A stretch of DNA of 54,338 bases from Tissierellia bacterium (GCA_030540635.1 JAUNVW010000006.1:1-54338); one strand, 5' to 3'; positions 41,231 to 51,020 are shown, counted from the first letter of the stretch. The notes: generated by a model not told the origin, from the sequence alone. Numbers and translations are program-made.

Positions 41231-43317
41231 TAATCTTCTTCATTCGCTTCTTCAATGATCTTTTCTGCAGCATCCTTTGGCACTTCTTCGTAACGTACAA
41301 ATTCCATGGTGAAATCTCCCCGGGCCTGTGTCATGGATCGTAAATCAATGGCATATTCAAAGAGTTCTGAATGGGGAGCTTCTGCAAGGACAAGCTGGGT
41401 TCCATCTTCTTGCGGTTCCATGCCAAGGATTCGTCCTCGTCTTTTATTCATATCTCCCATTACATCACCCATATAATCATCGGGTACATGGACTTTTACT
41501 TGCATAATCGGTTCTAATAATATAGGTTGAGCTTCATTCATCCCTTTCTTAAAGGCAATGGATGCCGCCATTTTAAAGGCCATTTCATTGGAATCCACAG
41601 CATGATAGGAACCATCATAAAGGGTTGCTTTTACACCGACGACTGGATAACCCGCTAAAACACCTTCACGGATACATTCTCGAAGTCCTTTTTCCACCGC
41701 CGGGAAATAGTTTCGTGGAACTGCACCGCCAAATACTTCTTCTTCAAAGATAAAATCATCTTGCACTTCTTCTTCTACTTCATCGGGATTAAATGGTTCG
41801 AAACGAATGAACACATCACCGTATTGTCCGGCTCCCCCCGATTGTTTTTTATGGCGACCTTGGACGTCTGAATTTCCTTTAATGGTTTCACGATATGCAA
41901 TGCGAAGGGGGATTTCATCGGTTTCCACTTGATATTCATCGGCTAAACGATCTCGTATAATTTGTAATTGGACATTACCTTGACCGCCAATGGTCAATTG
42001 TTTGGTTTCTTGATTACGAAGGACCTCGAAGGAGGGATCTTCCTCATTTAATTTGTATAATGCCGATGAAATTTTATCCTCATCTCCCTTTGATTTTGGT
42101 TCAATGGCAATGAAAAGATTTGGTTTTTTATATTTTAAGGGTTTATATAAAGTTGGATCATTTGCATCAGCAAGGGTATCACCGGTTTCTGTCTCCATTA
42201 ATTTACTAATGGCGACAATATCCCCGGCAACGGCTCGATCCGTCTTAATTTGTTCTTTACCGCGTAAATAAAATAAACCGCCTATTTTTTCATTTATATC
42301 CTTTGTTACATTATAAATATCATCATCTTGGTGAATTGTTCCAGAAATCACCTTCATAACCGATATTTTCCCGACAAATGGATCGGAAATCGTCTTAAAT
42401 ACAACGGCTGACATCGGTGCATCGGGTGATACTTCTCGGACTTTATCGTCGGCGTGTCGGAATCCATAACGAGCCCTTTTATCATCGGGCGCTGGCATAT
42501 ATTCAGCGATAATGTCTAAAAGAATATCAATACCTGCTCCCGTTTCGGCAGAACCTGCAATTAAAGGTACAGCTGTGCCATTTAATAGGGCAGAAGTAAT
42601 CCCGCTCATTAATTCTTCATGGGAAAACTCTTCTTCAGCGAAGTATTTTTCCATTAAATCATCATCGGTTTCTGCCACAGCTTCGGCAATTTCATTGTAT
42701 ACGACATCAACTTCAGCTTTACGTATTTCTGGAATCTCCACTTCTTTACGTTCAAATCCATCGTATTCGTAGGCTTTTTTGCTAAGTACATCGATCAAGC
42801 CTTTAAAATCTTCGCCTTCCCCTAAACTTAGGGTAAATGGGATAATTGTTTTCGAAAATCGTTGGTGAAGATCCGATACGATTTCATTGAGTTTAGCATT
42901 TTCTTTTTCCATTTTATTGACAAAAATAACCCGTGGCAATTCAATATCTTGGGTGTACTTCAACATCTTTTCCGTACCAACTTCGACCCCTGATACGGCA
43001 TCGATGACAATGACTGCAGCTTCGGATGCCCGTAATGCGGCATAGACTTCTCTTTCAAAATCAAAATATCCTGGAGTATCAATAAAATTGATTTTTTTAT
43101 TGTCCCATTCTACGGGTAAAATTGATGTTGATATGGAAACCTGTCTTTTTGTTTCTTGCTTGTTGTAATCGGAGACCGTATTCTTATCGTCGATTGATCC
43201 CATCCTTTTAATTGCACCACTTTTATAAAGAAGTGCTTCCGCAAGTGTTGTTTTCCCACTACCGCTATGTCCCGTTAAAGCGATGTTCCTAATGTTACTC
43301 GTGGCATAATTCTTCAT
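41230..43317 (-). CDS. EF-G paralogue (FusA2-like translation GTPase)
   Basis: A 695-residue, five-domain EF-G-like protein. G1 is GHSGSGKTTL (about 15-24), unlike the GHIDAGKT of housekeeping EF-G. G3 is DTPGYFDF. G4 is VNKMEKE, with Glu where NKxD is usual. Domain IV includes RYETIK-like GRHKKQSGGAGQYGDVFIRF. The C-terminus is LRSMTQARGDFTMEFVRYEE. Related EF-G-like proteins without proven elongation function are common in Clostridia. Monocistronic, with AGGAGG before the ATG and a TATAAT upstream (weak -35). Confidence 0.9.
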   Translation of the reverse strand: MKNYATSNIRNIALTGHSGSGKTTLAEALLYKSGAIKRMGSIDDKNTVSDYNKQETKRQVSISTSILPVEWDNKKINFIDTPGYFDFEREVYAALRASEAAVIVIDAVSGVEVGTEKMLKYTQDIELPRVIFVNKMEKENAKLNEIVSDLHQRFSKTIIPFTLSLGEGEDFKGLIDVLSKKAYEYDGFERKEVEIPEIRKAEVDVVYNEIAEAVAETDDDLMEKYFAEEEFSHEELMSGITSALLNGTAVPLIAGSAETGAGIDILLDIIAEYMPAPDDKRARYGFRHADDKVREVSPDAPMSAVVFKTISDPFVGKISVMKVISGTIHQDDDIYNVTKDINEKIGGLFYLRGKEQIKTDRAVAGDIVAISKLMETETGDTLADANDPTLYKPLKYKKPNLFIAIEPKSKGDEDKISSALYKLNEEDPSFEVLRNQETKQLTIGGQGNVQLQIIRDRLADEYQVETDEIPLRIAYRETIKGNSDVQGRHKKQSGGAGQYGDVFIRFEPFNPDEVEEEVQDDFIFEEEVFGGAVPRNYFPAVEKGLRECIREGVLAGYPVVGVKATLYDGSYHAVDSNEMAFKMAASIAFKKGMNEAQPILLEPIMQVKVHVPDDYMGDVMGDMNKRRGRILGMEPQEDGTQLVLAEAPHSELFEYAIDLRSMTQARGDFTMEFVRYEEVPKDAAEKIIEEANEED

Positions 43318-43421
43318 ATATTTAAAAACCTCCTATTGTGATCTAATTTATTTATTTCATCATTTATTATTATACCATAAAAGTAATAAATGAAAACATT
43401 TTTCCATTATCTAATCTTCCC

Positions 43422-43820
43422 TTAATCTCCCATCAATTTTATATAGAATTTACGATGCCTTGGGCCATCAAACTCGCAAAAGTATAAAGATTGCCAAGTG
43501 CCAAAAATAGGCCTACCTCCCGCGATGATAACTGTTTCCGAGCATCCAATGATCGAGGATTTTCCATGGGCATCTGAATTGCCTTCAAAGTGACGATATT
43601 CTTGGTAATGGGGAGACAGCTTTTCCCATAGATATAAAAGATCCCGTTGAACATCGGGATCTCCATTTTCATTAATCGTGATACCTGCCGTTGTATGGGG
43701 GCAGAAGATCAAAGCAATTCCCGATTCTATCTTTTGTTCTTCCAATGCCCTGATTAAAAATTCATCAATATTAATCATTTCGTTTCTTTTGTGACTTGTT
43801 ATTTGAAATTCCAGTACCAT
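43422..43820 (-). CDS. YjbQ-family protein
   Basis: A 132-residue protein of the YjbQ/UPF0047 family, reported to have weak thiamin-phosphate synthase activity. Signatures are CPHTTAGITINENGDPDV, HFEGNSDAHGKSS and GTWQSLYFCEFDGPRHRK, with conserved His and Asp likely binding a metal. Its start overlaps the ansA stop by one base. Confidence 0.92.
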   Translation of the reverse strand: MVLEFQITSHKRNEMINIDEFLIRALEEQKIESGIALIFCPHTTAGITINENGDPDVQRDLLYLWEKLSPHYQEYRHFEGNSDAHGKSSIIGCSETVIIAGGRPIFGTWQSLYFCEFDGPRHRKFYIKLMGD

Positions 43821-44824
43821 TATTGCCCCCCTAATTGTATTTTCAATAAATCAAAATTAATTTTCTTATAAAATAAGCTCTTAAATCGATGGCGATCGCC
43901 CTTACTTTCTGCCAATGCCCACATGGATTTTGTCACAATGGATTCTGTCGTCATATCTAAGGCTTCAATAATATTCGGATGATCAGCAACTCTCTTTCCC
44001 ACCTCATAAACATTTAGATCCGATCCCTCTTCTAAAACCTGGGTCGTGATGATGACAATTTTGTCCTCTGTAATGTATTTTTGTAATTCTTCAAATAGAG
44101 TGATAGGAATACCACCCACACCGAAAGATTCGATAATGATACATTTATAATGCTCAAAAATATATTTAATGAGATGTCGATCTAGGCCAGGAATCAATTT
44201 TAATAAAAATACGGATTCATCAAGTTCATTGTACACTTCCATAGGAGGTAATGGTCCACGATTTTCTATGAAATCGGCAATGCGGTGATCCATCACCAAA
44301 CCCAACGGTGGGTAGTTTAACGAAGAAAAGGCATCAAAGGATTTTGAACGAACTTTTTTTGCCCGGGTTCCTGCAATGACTTTTCCATTAAATACAACGC
44401 TTGTATCCCGAGCTTCTCGATATGCGGCGTAATAAATACTATCTAATAAATTCGTTTTGGCATCGGTAATATCCATACGTATGGATTTTTGTGAACCAGT
44501 AAGTACTATGGGCTTGGGCGAAAATTGGATTAAATAGGAAATCGCCGATGCCGTATAGGCCAAGGTATCCGTGCCATGGGTAATGACAAAGCCATCGTAT
44601 CGATCATATTGATTCAAAATCGTTTTTGTAATTTGTAACCAATGATCCGGTGAAATATCCGTAGAATCGATATCAAAAAGGTTTAAGGCATCAAGATGTA
44701 TATTCTGTAATTCAATATTTAATAATTCCAATAATGCCATGGAGGATAAACCCGGTCGCAGTCCTCTTTCACTGGGAACAGATGCTATGGTTCCACCCGT
44801 TGTAATGAGCAATATTTTCTTCAT
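43820..44824 (-). CDS. L-asparaginase (type I-like)
   Basis: Hydrolyses asparagine to aspartate and ammonia in the cytosol (no signal peptide), 334 residues. The first catalytic threonine motif TTGGTIASVPSERGLRPG is at about 8-25 and the second, VITHGTDTLAYTAS, at about 80-93. Both Thr and the Lys/Asp relay are present. Coupled to the yjbQ-like gene. Confidence 0.94.
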   Translation of the reverse strand: MKKILLITTGGTIASVPSERGLRPGLSSMALLELLNIELQNIHLDALNLFDIDSTDISPDHWLQITKTILNQYDRYDGFVITHGTDTLAYTASAISYLIQFSPKPIVLTGSQKSIRMDITDAKTNLLDSIYYAAYREARDTSVVFNGKVIAGTRAKKVRSKSFDAFSSLNYPPLGLVMDHRIADFIENRGPLPPMEVYNELDESVFLLKLIPGLDRHLIKYIFEHYKCIIIESFGVGGIPITLFEELQKYITEDKIVIITTQVLEEGSDLNVYEVGKRVADHPNIIEALDMTTESIVTKSMWALAESKGDRHRFKSLFYKKINFDLLKIQLGGQ

Positions 44825-44850
44825 TCCTTCACCTCGAAAATATTATACCA

Positions 44851-44886
44851 TAAAAAATAATCGTCTCATTCGAGACGATTATTTTA
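44851..44886 (-). terminator. Terminator of metQ
   Basis: AATAATCGTCTC and GAGACGATTATT with a 4-base loop, between metQ (stop at 44890) and ansA; the minus-strand tail is TTTTTTATGG. Confidence 0.9.
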
Positions 44887-44889
44887 ATA

Positions 44890-45717
44890 TTATTTTGCAG
44901 GTACTACGGATCCACCATATTCATTTTCGATGAATGTTTTACAAGCGTCAGATTGAAGAACTTCCATTAACACTTTATACTTTTCGGAATTTTCTTCTCC
45001 CCTTCGAACTGCTACAATATTCGCATAGGGATTGTTTTCTGTAGATTCTAATACAAGGGCATCTTCCACTGGGTTAAGGCCTTCTAATATCGCGTAATTG
45101 GAGTTAATCACTCCGCCATCTACATCTTGATAAGTTTTCGCTGCTGTCGCTGCGTCAACTGGTGTAATTTTTAAATTTTTTGGATTATCTTTAACATCTT
45201 TTTCTGTCTGTCCTAATTCATCACCATTTTCTAAGGTGATTAATCCATTTTCTTGTAGTAATAAAAGAGCACGACCACAATTTGTATCATCATTTGGAAT
45301 AATGATTTCAGCGCCTTCTGACAGTTCATCGATGGATGTTAGATCTTTTGCATAAAATCCCAATGGTTCCAAATGTACGGCACCTAAGGAAACTAAATCC
45401 AAATCATGTTCTTCGCAAAAATCTTCGAAATATGGCTCGTGTTGGAAATAATTCGCATCAATTTCTCCATCGGCTAATGCCGTGTTAAATAATGGGTAAT
45501 CGCTGAATACTTTTGTCTCAACTTCTAGACCCTTCGCTTTAAATTCTTCTTCTAAAGCTTTGATAATTTCTTCGTGGGGCGTTGCGGTAACACCAATAAG
45601 AATTTTATTATCTTCTTTCAGTGTTGTTTCTTTCTTTTCAGCAGTATCGTTCTTGCCACAAGATGCTAATAAAACGATGGTTAATACGATTGCAAATAAT
45701 TGTTGTAATCTCTTCAT
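44890..45717 (-). CDS. metQ: Methionine-binding lipoprotein MetQ
   Basis: Extracellular binding protein of the MetNIQ importer, 275 residues. Lipobox LLASCGKN. The mature part has IGVTATPHEEIIKALEEEFK, then FSDYPLFNTALADGEIDANY, FQHEPYFEDF and the end FIENEYGGSVVPAK, all typical of NlpA/MetQ. Third gene of the operon metN-metI-metQ. Confidence 0.95.
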   Translation of the reverse strand: MKRLQQLFAIVLTIVLLASCGKNDTAEKKETTLKEDNKILIGVTATPHEEIIKALEEEFKAKGLEVETKVFSDYPLFNTALADGEIDANYFQHEPYFEDFCEEHDLDLVSLGAVHLEPLGFYAKDLTSIDELSEGAEIIIPNDDTNCGRALLLLQENGLITLENGDELGQTEKDVKDNPKNLKITPVDAATAAKTYQDVDGGVINSNYAILEGLNPVEDALVLESTENNPYANIVAVRRGEENSEKYKVLMEVLQSDACKTFIENEYGGSVVPAK

Positions 45718-45727
45718 ATCATTTCTC

Positions 45728-46375
45728 CTATTTCTTATTTATTTTTGTTGCCAATGCCGTTCCTATGAATTGAACCAATTGTACCATAATGATAATAATA
45801 AGGACGGAAACCCACAGAATATCCAACTCGTTTCGTTGATAACCGTAACGGCCAGCGATATCTCCTAATCCACCGCCACCCATAATACCAGCCATCGCTG
45901 AATATCCGATTAAATTAATAACCGTCATCGTAATACCCGAGATAATATTGGGCATCGCTTCCTTAAACATTATTTTTATGATTTGACCATGTCCGGCTCC
46001 CATGGCCGTGGCCGCTTCAATTACCCCTCGATCCACATCGAGCAAATAGGTCTCGATTAACCTTGCAACAAAAGGCGCCGCCGATATGGAAAGGGGAACA
46101 ATTGCCGCTGTCGTACCGATGGTTTTTCCCACAATAATCCGGGACAGAGGAAACAGCAAAAACATTAATATAATAAACGGAAGTGATCGTAAGATATTCA
46201 CTACCCAGTTAACCGGCTTATAAAGATTTTTAATGGGATGGAGCCCTTCTGGCCGTGTAAATATTAATAATACACCAATGGGAACTCCCAATAATAAAGC
46301 AAAAAACGTGGATACAAAGACCATATATAGGGTTTGGGGAATCGCAGGCATTACGATGGAAAATATCCGTTCCAT
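45728..46375 (-). CDS. metI: Methionine ABC transporter permease MetI
   Basis: A 215-residue permease with five TM helices and the EAA loop EAATAMGAGHGQIIKIMFKE. Ends GTALATKINKK. ATG overlaps the metN stop by one base; metQ follows after 10 bases. Confidence 0.95.
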   Translation of the reverse strand: MERIFSIVMPAIPQTLYMVFVSTFFALLLGVPIGVLLIFTRPEGLHPIKNLYKPVNWVVNILRSLPFIILMFLLFPLSRIIVGKTIGTTAAIVPLSISAAPFVARLIETYLLDVDRGVIEAATAMGAGHGQIIKIMFKEAMPNIISGITMTVINLIGYSAMAGIMGGGGLGDIAGRYGYQRNELDILWVSVLIIIIMVQLVQFIGTALATKINKK

Positions 46376-47376
46376 TATAACACCTCCGTGTTAATATTAT
46401 TTTCTTCAAAAAAGTCGAGGGCCTCAAATATATCTTCCCTTGTCCCTAAAAATTCCACCATTAAATAACCTACTTTTGATGTGCTTAATGTATTGATATT
46501 TCCCGATATAATATTAATATCCACATTAAATTCACGGATACATTGGGAAATTAATGGATTGGTCGCTTGATGGGGTCCATAAATCAGGCGCACGAGGGTG
46601 CCTTTGAAGTCTTTTCCATCGAGCTTGACATCCCTTTGTTCTTTTAGGCTCTCAATAAATGAAATTGTAATGGGATTTTTAGGATTCTGAAAGAGTTCTT
46701 CTACGGTATTTTCTTCTACAATTTTTCCATTTTCCATCACCGCTATTCGATCACAAATATCTTTTGCCACTTCCATCTGATGGGTAATCATAATAACGGT
46801 CATATCATACTCTTTCACTATTTTTCGTATTAAATCAAGGATCTGCTTCGTATTTGCCGGGTCTAGAGCCGATGTTCCTTCATCGGAGAGCAAAACTTTT
46901 GGTTTATTGGCAATAGCCCTTGCTATGGCGACCCGTTGTTTTTGCCCCCCTGAAATTTCTGCAGGATAGGCATTTTTCTTTTCCACAAGATCAATAAATT
47001 CCAACAACTCCATAACTCTTTTATCAATATCTGCCTTAGGATAATGGGCGAGTTTTAATGGATAGGCGATATTTTCATAGACCGTCATTTGATGAAATAA
47101 ATGGAAGGATTGAAAAATCATCCCAATTTCTTTTCGTTTCTCCAATAACTCCTTTCGATTCAAACTTAAAATATTAATTCCGTCCACAAAAATACTTCCC
47201 TCAGTCGGTTCCTCGAGGCGATTGATGCAACGAACCATCGTCGATTTCCCGGCGCCGGAAAGTCCAATTATTCCATATATTTCTCCTTTTTCGACTTGAA
47301 AGGAACAACGATCGACAGCACGAAAGACTTTATCGTCGATGGTGTACTCTTTTACTAAATGATTAACCCTAATCAT
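46375..47376 (-). CDS. metN: Methionine ABC transporter ATPase MetN
   Basis: A 333-residue ATPase. Walker A GLSGAGKST, signature EISGGQKQRVAIARAI, Walker B VLLSDEGTSALDP. A C-terminal NIL/ACT-type methionine-sensing domain (about 255-333) mediates trans-inhibition. ATG at 47376 after GGGGAGG. It follows a strong promoter (47440-47468) with a leader of about 60 bases and no room for a SAM riboswitch. Confidence 0.95.
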   Translation of the reverse strand: MIRVNHLVKEYTIDDKVFRAVDRCSFQVEKGEIYGIIGLSGAGKSTMVRCINRLEEPTEGSIFVDGINILSLNRKELLEKRKEIGMIFQSFHLFHQMTVYENIAYPLKLAHYPKADIDKRVMELLEFIDLVEKKNAYPAEISGGQKQRVAIARAIANKPKVLLSDEGTSALDPANTKQILDLIRKIVKEYDMTVIMITHQMEVAKDICDRIAVMENGKIVEENTVEELFQNPKNPITISFIESLKEQRDVKLDGKDFKGTLVRLIYGPHQATNPLISQCIREFNVDINIISGNINTLSTSKVGYLMVEFLGTREDIFEALDFFEENNINTEVL

Positions 47377-47439
47377 CTTTGCCTCCCCAACAATGTACTG
47401 TATCACAATACTTAAGCTATCTTTAAATTAATTGTTATT

Positions 47440-47468
47440 AGTATAGCGACTAAAAGTAGAATTGTCAA
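47440..47468 (-). promoter_or_regulatory. Sigma-A promoter of metNIQ
   Basis: TTGACA and TATACT separated by 17 bases on the minus strand, about 65 bases before metN. Confidence 0.82.
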
Positions 47469-47493
47469 GGGTTATCTAATCTTCGGGGAAATT

Positions 47494-47522
47494 AAAAAGA
47501 TCACATTAATTTGTGATCTTTT
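47494..47522 (-). terminator. Terminator upstream of metN
   Basis: AAAAAGATCACA and TTGTGATCTTTTT around a short AT loop close the gene at 47526-47924. Confidence 0.88.
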
Positions 47523-47525
47523 TTA

Positions 47526-47924
47526 CTATGTTTTTTTAATAAAGTTTTCTTTGCAATAAGGGCAAGTAATCTTGATTTTCCCCTTCCCCTTTGGTACCTT
47601 CATCTTTTTAGAACATTTCGGGCATTTTAAATATTTATACTTCGATTTGTTTTTTATTTTTAAGGATTGTTGTCTAAAAAATTTCCGCAATGGCTCCGTC
47701 GCATTTAAATATTTTAACCGTTCCCCATATCTTTTGGTTGTATTTTTAGAAAAAACACGAAAGATACCAAAATATAAAACGAAGAAAAATGCGATGGTAT
47801 TTAGCCAAGGCTTACGGAAGAAACCACTTAATATTGTCAATATAATGGCAAGAACCATTCCAAATCGAGATAGCTCATCGCCTCCATAACGTCCTTCCAT
47901 AAACTTTAAAATTTTTTCTTTCAT
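47526..47924 (-). CDS. Membrane protein with C-terminal zinc ribbon
   Basis: A 132-residue protein. Two hydrophobic segments (about 22-36 and 40-57) are followed by a basic stretch and a zinc ribbon CPKCSKKMKVPKGKGKIKI + CPYC. A common uncharacterised Clostridia type. It follows the sirtuin gene by 8 bases, so the two are cotranscribed. Confidence 0.82.
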   Translation of the reverse strand: MKEKILKFMEGRYGGDELSRFGMVLAIILTILSGFFRKPWLNTIAFFFVLYFGIFRVFSKNTTKRYGERLKYLNATEPLRKFFRQQSLKIKNKSKYKYLKCPKCSKKMKVPKGKGKIKITCPYCKENFIKKT

Positions 47925-47932
47925 AGATTACC

Positions 47933-48661
47933 TCAATTCACCAACTGTTCCAATACCTTTGATATATCTTCATAAATCGCGATATTTGCTTGATGGTCCA
48001 AGGGGGTCGGATCTTGGTTGATTAATATCATCTTTTCTCCCCGGTAATAATTAATCAGTCCAGCTGCTGGATACACCATTAATGATGTCCCTCCAATGAT
48101 AAAAACATCCGCCGATGCAATTTGAGAAATTCCTTGGGACATTTTGCCTTGATCCAAGGCTTCCCCGTATAAAACAACATCTGGACGAATAATTCCATTG
48201 CAAGAATCACAATGAACCGGATTTTCATGATCCATAAAATAATCGATGGTAAAAGATTTATGGCATTCTTTACAATAATAATCCCGAAGATTTCCATGGA
48301 TCTCAATGACATTTTTCGTCCCGGCTTTTTGATGAAGACTGTCAATATTTTGTGTGATCACACAGCTCAGCTGCCCTCTTTTTTCCAATTCGGTTAAGGC
48401 AAAATGGGCGCCATTAGGTTTAGCCTCCTCAAAAATTAATTCGTTTTTTACATAATCCTGAAATTCTTTAGGATGGTCTTCTGAAAATTCATGGCTTAAC
48501 ATATACTCCGGCGAATAATTAGATTGGTTTTTCCGATTATACAAGCCAGTCGCCGATCGAAAATCCGGTATTCCCGAGGCCGTTGATACACCGGCTCCGC
48601 CAAAAAATACAATTCGTTGCCCTTCTTGTACCCACTTTCTCGCTTTATCCATATTCTTCAA
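47933..48661 (-). CDS. cobB: NAD-dependent protein deacylase (sirtuin)
   Basis: Removes acyl groups from lysines using NAD, 242 residues. Signatures: GGAGVSTASGIPDFRS, TQNIDSLHQKAG, the general-base His in IEIHGNLRDYYC, and the zinc cysteines CKEC and CDSC, then RPDVVLYGE. The TTG at 48661 (product MKNMDKARKW) is chosen for its 9-base distance from AAAGGAG; the nearest ATG (48652) is 18 bases away. Confidence 0.92.
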   Translation of the reverse strand: MKNMDKARKWVQEGQRIVFFGGAGVSTASGIPDFRSATGLYNRKNQSNYSPEYMLSHEFSEDHPKEFQDYVKNELIFEEAKPNGAHFALTELEKRGQLSCVITQNIDSLHQKAGTKNVIEIHGNLRDYYCKECHKSFTIDYFMDHENPVHCDSCNGIIRPDVVLYGEALDQGKMSQGISQIASADVFIIGGTSLMVYPAAGLINYYRGEKMILINQDPTPLDHQANIAIYEDISKVLEQLVN

Positions 48662-48712
48662 TAAAATCGACTCCTTTATTCTCATCTATTATATCGATGA
48701 AATATCAATAAA

Positions 48713-49609
48713 TTATGAATCTACCTGTCGTAATTTTCGTTCTTCTAGTTTTGTGCCGTAGGATAGTAATATCACCGATAGAAAAATTAAAGTACAAGCG
48801 ATGATTTTTTTCATATCGGCACTTTCATGGAGAATAAAAACGCCAAGGATTACAGATGTAATTGGTTCTAATGTCGAAAGGATCGACGCCGTTGACGGGC
48901 CGACGATCATAATTCCCATTTGCAGAAAAGCAACGCCTAGAATCGCAGTAACTACTGCCACAAAGAAGGATATCCCCCAGACGATTGGCGGAAGTTTCAG
49001 TGTAAAATCACCGGAGATCATTCCGTATATCGTCAAAAAAACAGAATTCATCAAACAATTATAGAAAGTAACCTTAATGGAATCCATATTTTTTAATCCC
49101 GATCGATCCATGTAAATAATATAAAAGGCATAAGTAAAGCCTGAGATCGTGGCGAGAAATATCCCTTTTAAGGATGTTCCACTTCTGAAATCAGCTAAGA
49201 TAAAGACGCCAATCATGGACAAAATCAATGCCGCTAATTTTAAAAGATTAGATCGTTCTTTGAAGAATAAAATCCCGATAAAAGTAACGATCGCCGGATA
49301 AATGAAATGTAATGTCGTTGCACCTCCAACGGACATATATTGATAGGATGAGTATAGGACAACGGTGGTCAGTCCTCCACCAATCACCGATAAAATAAAT
49401 AATTGCACTCCTTGTTTTCGATCGACCTTAAGGGATACTCTCCTAGAATTTAAAGAAATAAAAAGTACCGGTAATACTAAAAACCCCCGGAAAAATGCCA
49501 TCATCACAGGATTATTACCATGATCAAAAGTTATATTTACAAGGATTGGCGTAAAGCCAAATACAAATGCTGATATCATTGTATAAATCATGCCCATTAA
49601 TTGATTCAT
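48713..49609 (-). CDS. EamA/DMT family transporter
   Basis: A 298-residue transporter with ten TM helices and two EamA repeats, starting MNQLMGMIYTMISAFVFGFT (ATG at 49609 after AGGTGAT; longer frames run into the Nudix gene). Conserved GGATTLHFIYPAIV and GPSTASILSTLEPITSVILG. Substrate unknown. Downstream of the Nudix hydrolase gene by 4 bases. Confidence 0.88.
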   Translation of the reverse strand: MNQLMGMIYTMISAFVFGFTPILVNITFDHGNNPVMMAFFRGFLVLPVLFISLNSRRVSLKVDRKQGVQLFILSVIGGGLTTVVLYSSYQYMSVGGATTLHFIYPAIVTFIGILFFKERSNLLKLAALILSMIGVFILADFRSGTSLKGIFLATISGFTYAFYIIYMDRSGLKNMDSIKVTFYNCLMNSVFLTIYGMISGDFTLKLPPIVWGISFFVAVVTAILGVAFLQMGIMIVGPSTASILSTLEPITSVILGVFILHESADMKKIIACTLIFLSVILLSYGTKLEERKLRQVDS

Positions 49610-49613
49610 AACA

Positions 49614-50075
49614 TCACCTATAAATTGTCCGAATATGGCCATCTTCTCCATAATAAGAGAGGACTTCCATATATTCACCATTATATACTTTTAAAATATC
49701 ATCCATGGAATCGGATTTATTCTCCAGCATTAAAAACTCTTGATAATCCATCCAGGATAATCGACCTTCGTCGACGATGTCTAAAAGCTGGCCGGAAAAT
49801 TCCTCGGTATAAAATAAAAAACCCGACTGTCTTAACGATATATCCTCGCTGAACCAATGGATCACACCCATTAATTTTAGCTTTCCAATGCTTAAGCCGG
49901 TCTCTTCCATGACTTCTCGACGTACCGAATCGAATAATCCTTCATTATCTTCCAAATGCCCTCCGGGAAAAGTCAAACCTTCCCATCCATATTTCTTTTT
50001 TTTATCGAGGACAACGACTTTTTTCGTCTTTTTATCATATATCATACACATATTCATTAATACTGTTTGCATCAT
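49614..50075 (-). CDS. Nudix hydrolase (MutT-like)
   Basis: A 153-residue pyrophosphohydrolase with the complete Nudix box GGHLEDNEGLFDSVRREVMEETG (about 37-59: GxxxxxExxxxxxxREUxEE). Could clean up oxidised or unusual nucleotides. Its start overlaps the upstream membrane gene by 4 bases. Confidence 0.9.
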   Translation of the reverse strand: MMQTVLMNMCMIYDKKTKKVVVLDKKKKYGWEGLTFPGGHLEDNEGLFDSVRREVMEETGLSIGKLKLMGVIHWFSEDISLRQSGFLFYTEEFSGQLLDIVDEGRLSWMDYQEFLMLENKSDSMDDILKVYNGEYMEVLSYYGEDGHIRTIYR

Positions 50076-50485
50076 CTTTTTTTCCTATCTACTTTTTTCT
50101 TAAACGCTTCGTATTCCTTTGGCGTAAAATAACGATTCGTCTTATCCTTTAATAAAGTATCAATGGCAAAGATCACTCCTGCACTAATACAATTTACCCC
50201 CTTTTCATGGGGTAAGAATATATAGGTTAAAGCAGCAAATACCGGTAATAATCTCATGGTTATATTTAATGGTTTTGTTCTAGCCATAGGTATGGTTACA
50301 TATTTTTTCGAGGTATATGAAAATCGATAATAAGCAAAAGCCACAAAAGCCAGAAGGGCGATCCAAATCCATCGTCGTTCAAAATTCTTTATTTGCACTA
50401 AATAAACAACAAAAAAAACGAGAATAATAAGTAACATTTGTAAATAAACTAATATCTTTCGTTTTTGATCTTTTTCGTATTCCAT
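50072..50485 (-). CDS. Hypothetical membrane protein
   Basis: A 137-residue protein with about four hydrophobic segments and a basic C-terminus ending FKKKVDRKKR. Not recognised. First gene of an apparent operon with the Nudix hydrolase and EamA transporter. Confidence 0.65.
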   Translation of the reverse strand: MEYEKDQKRKILVYLQMLLIILVFFVVYLVQIKNFERRWIWIALLAFVAFAYYRFSYTSKKYVTIPMARTKPLNITMRLLPVFAALTYIFLPHEKGVNCISAGVIFAIDTLLKDKTNRYFTPKEYEAFKKKVDRKKR

Positions 50486-51020
50486 GGTCTCACCTACCTT
50501 CTCAATTAATTATATCATATGAATGTTTTTAGCAAATGTTCAATGTAAAATTACATGAAAGATCTGAAATTATTAAACCTATTGTCGAAAAATGATCATT
50601 ATGAAAAAATACAGAAAAAGTGATGTTTTCTTACAAAAATAAATCGATAAAAAGATTCAATAGGGATGGTTTAAAATAATATGAGAGATCCTCAGTGTTA
50701 TTTCCTCTGTTCATGATCATAAAAAATTTTTATACCACGGCCATGATTCGGGTATCTCTTTTCAAAGAATAAGAAAATAAAATCGAGGCCTCTTAAAAAA
50801 ATTGCTCGAGATCATTCTAGGCTTTGCCAAAAAGGATATTTTAAAAGAAGTTAATTTCTAGTATTATGGCGAAGCATTATATGGTGAAGAGCTCCAAAAA
50901 TAGGAATCCCCGATACTATCACCGATTTAGGCTTAACCCTGGAGATTATGACTAGGAATCTAGGAAAGTAAATCTATTCCTCCGAAAGAAAGATTAAAAT
51001 GATGATCTACGATCATCAAA
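50486..51020. other. Gene-poor region with a possible decayed plus-strand gene
   Basis: No intact gene. From about 50690 to 50980, plus-strand fragments in different frames look protein-like: ILSVISSVHDHKKFLYHGHD, LLKKLLEIILGFAKKDILKE, GEALYGEELQK and GIPDTITDLGLTLEIMTRNL. They are broken by stops and frameshifts. Family not recognised. At 51001-51017 lies the palindrome GATGATCTACGATCATC. Confidence 0.45.

Noticed and set aside
47377..47470. SAM riboswitch upstream of metN
   Set aside because: Leader is too short and no fold or antiterminator is visible.
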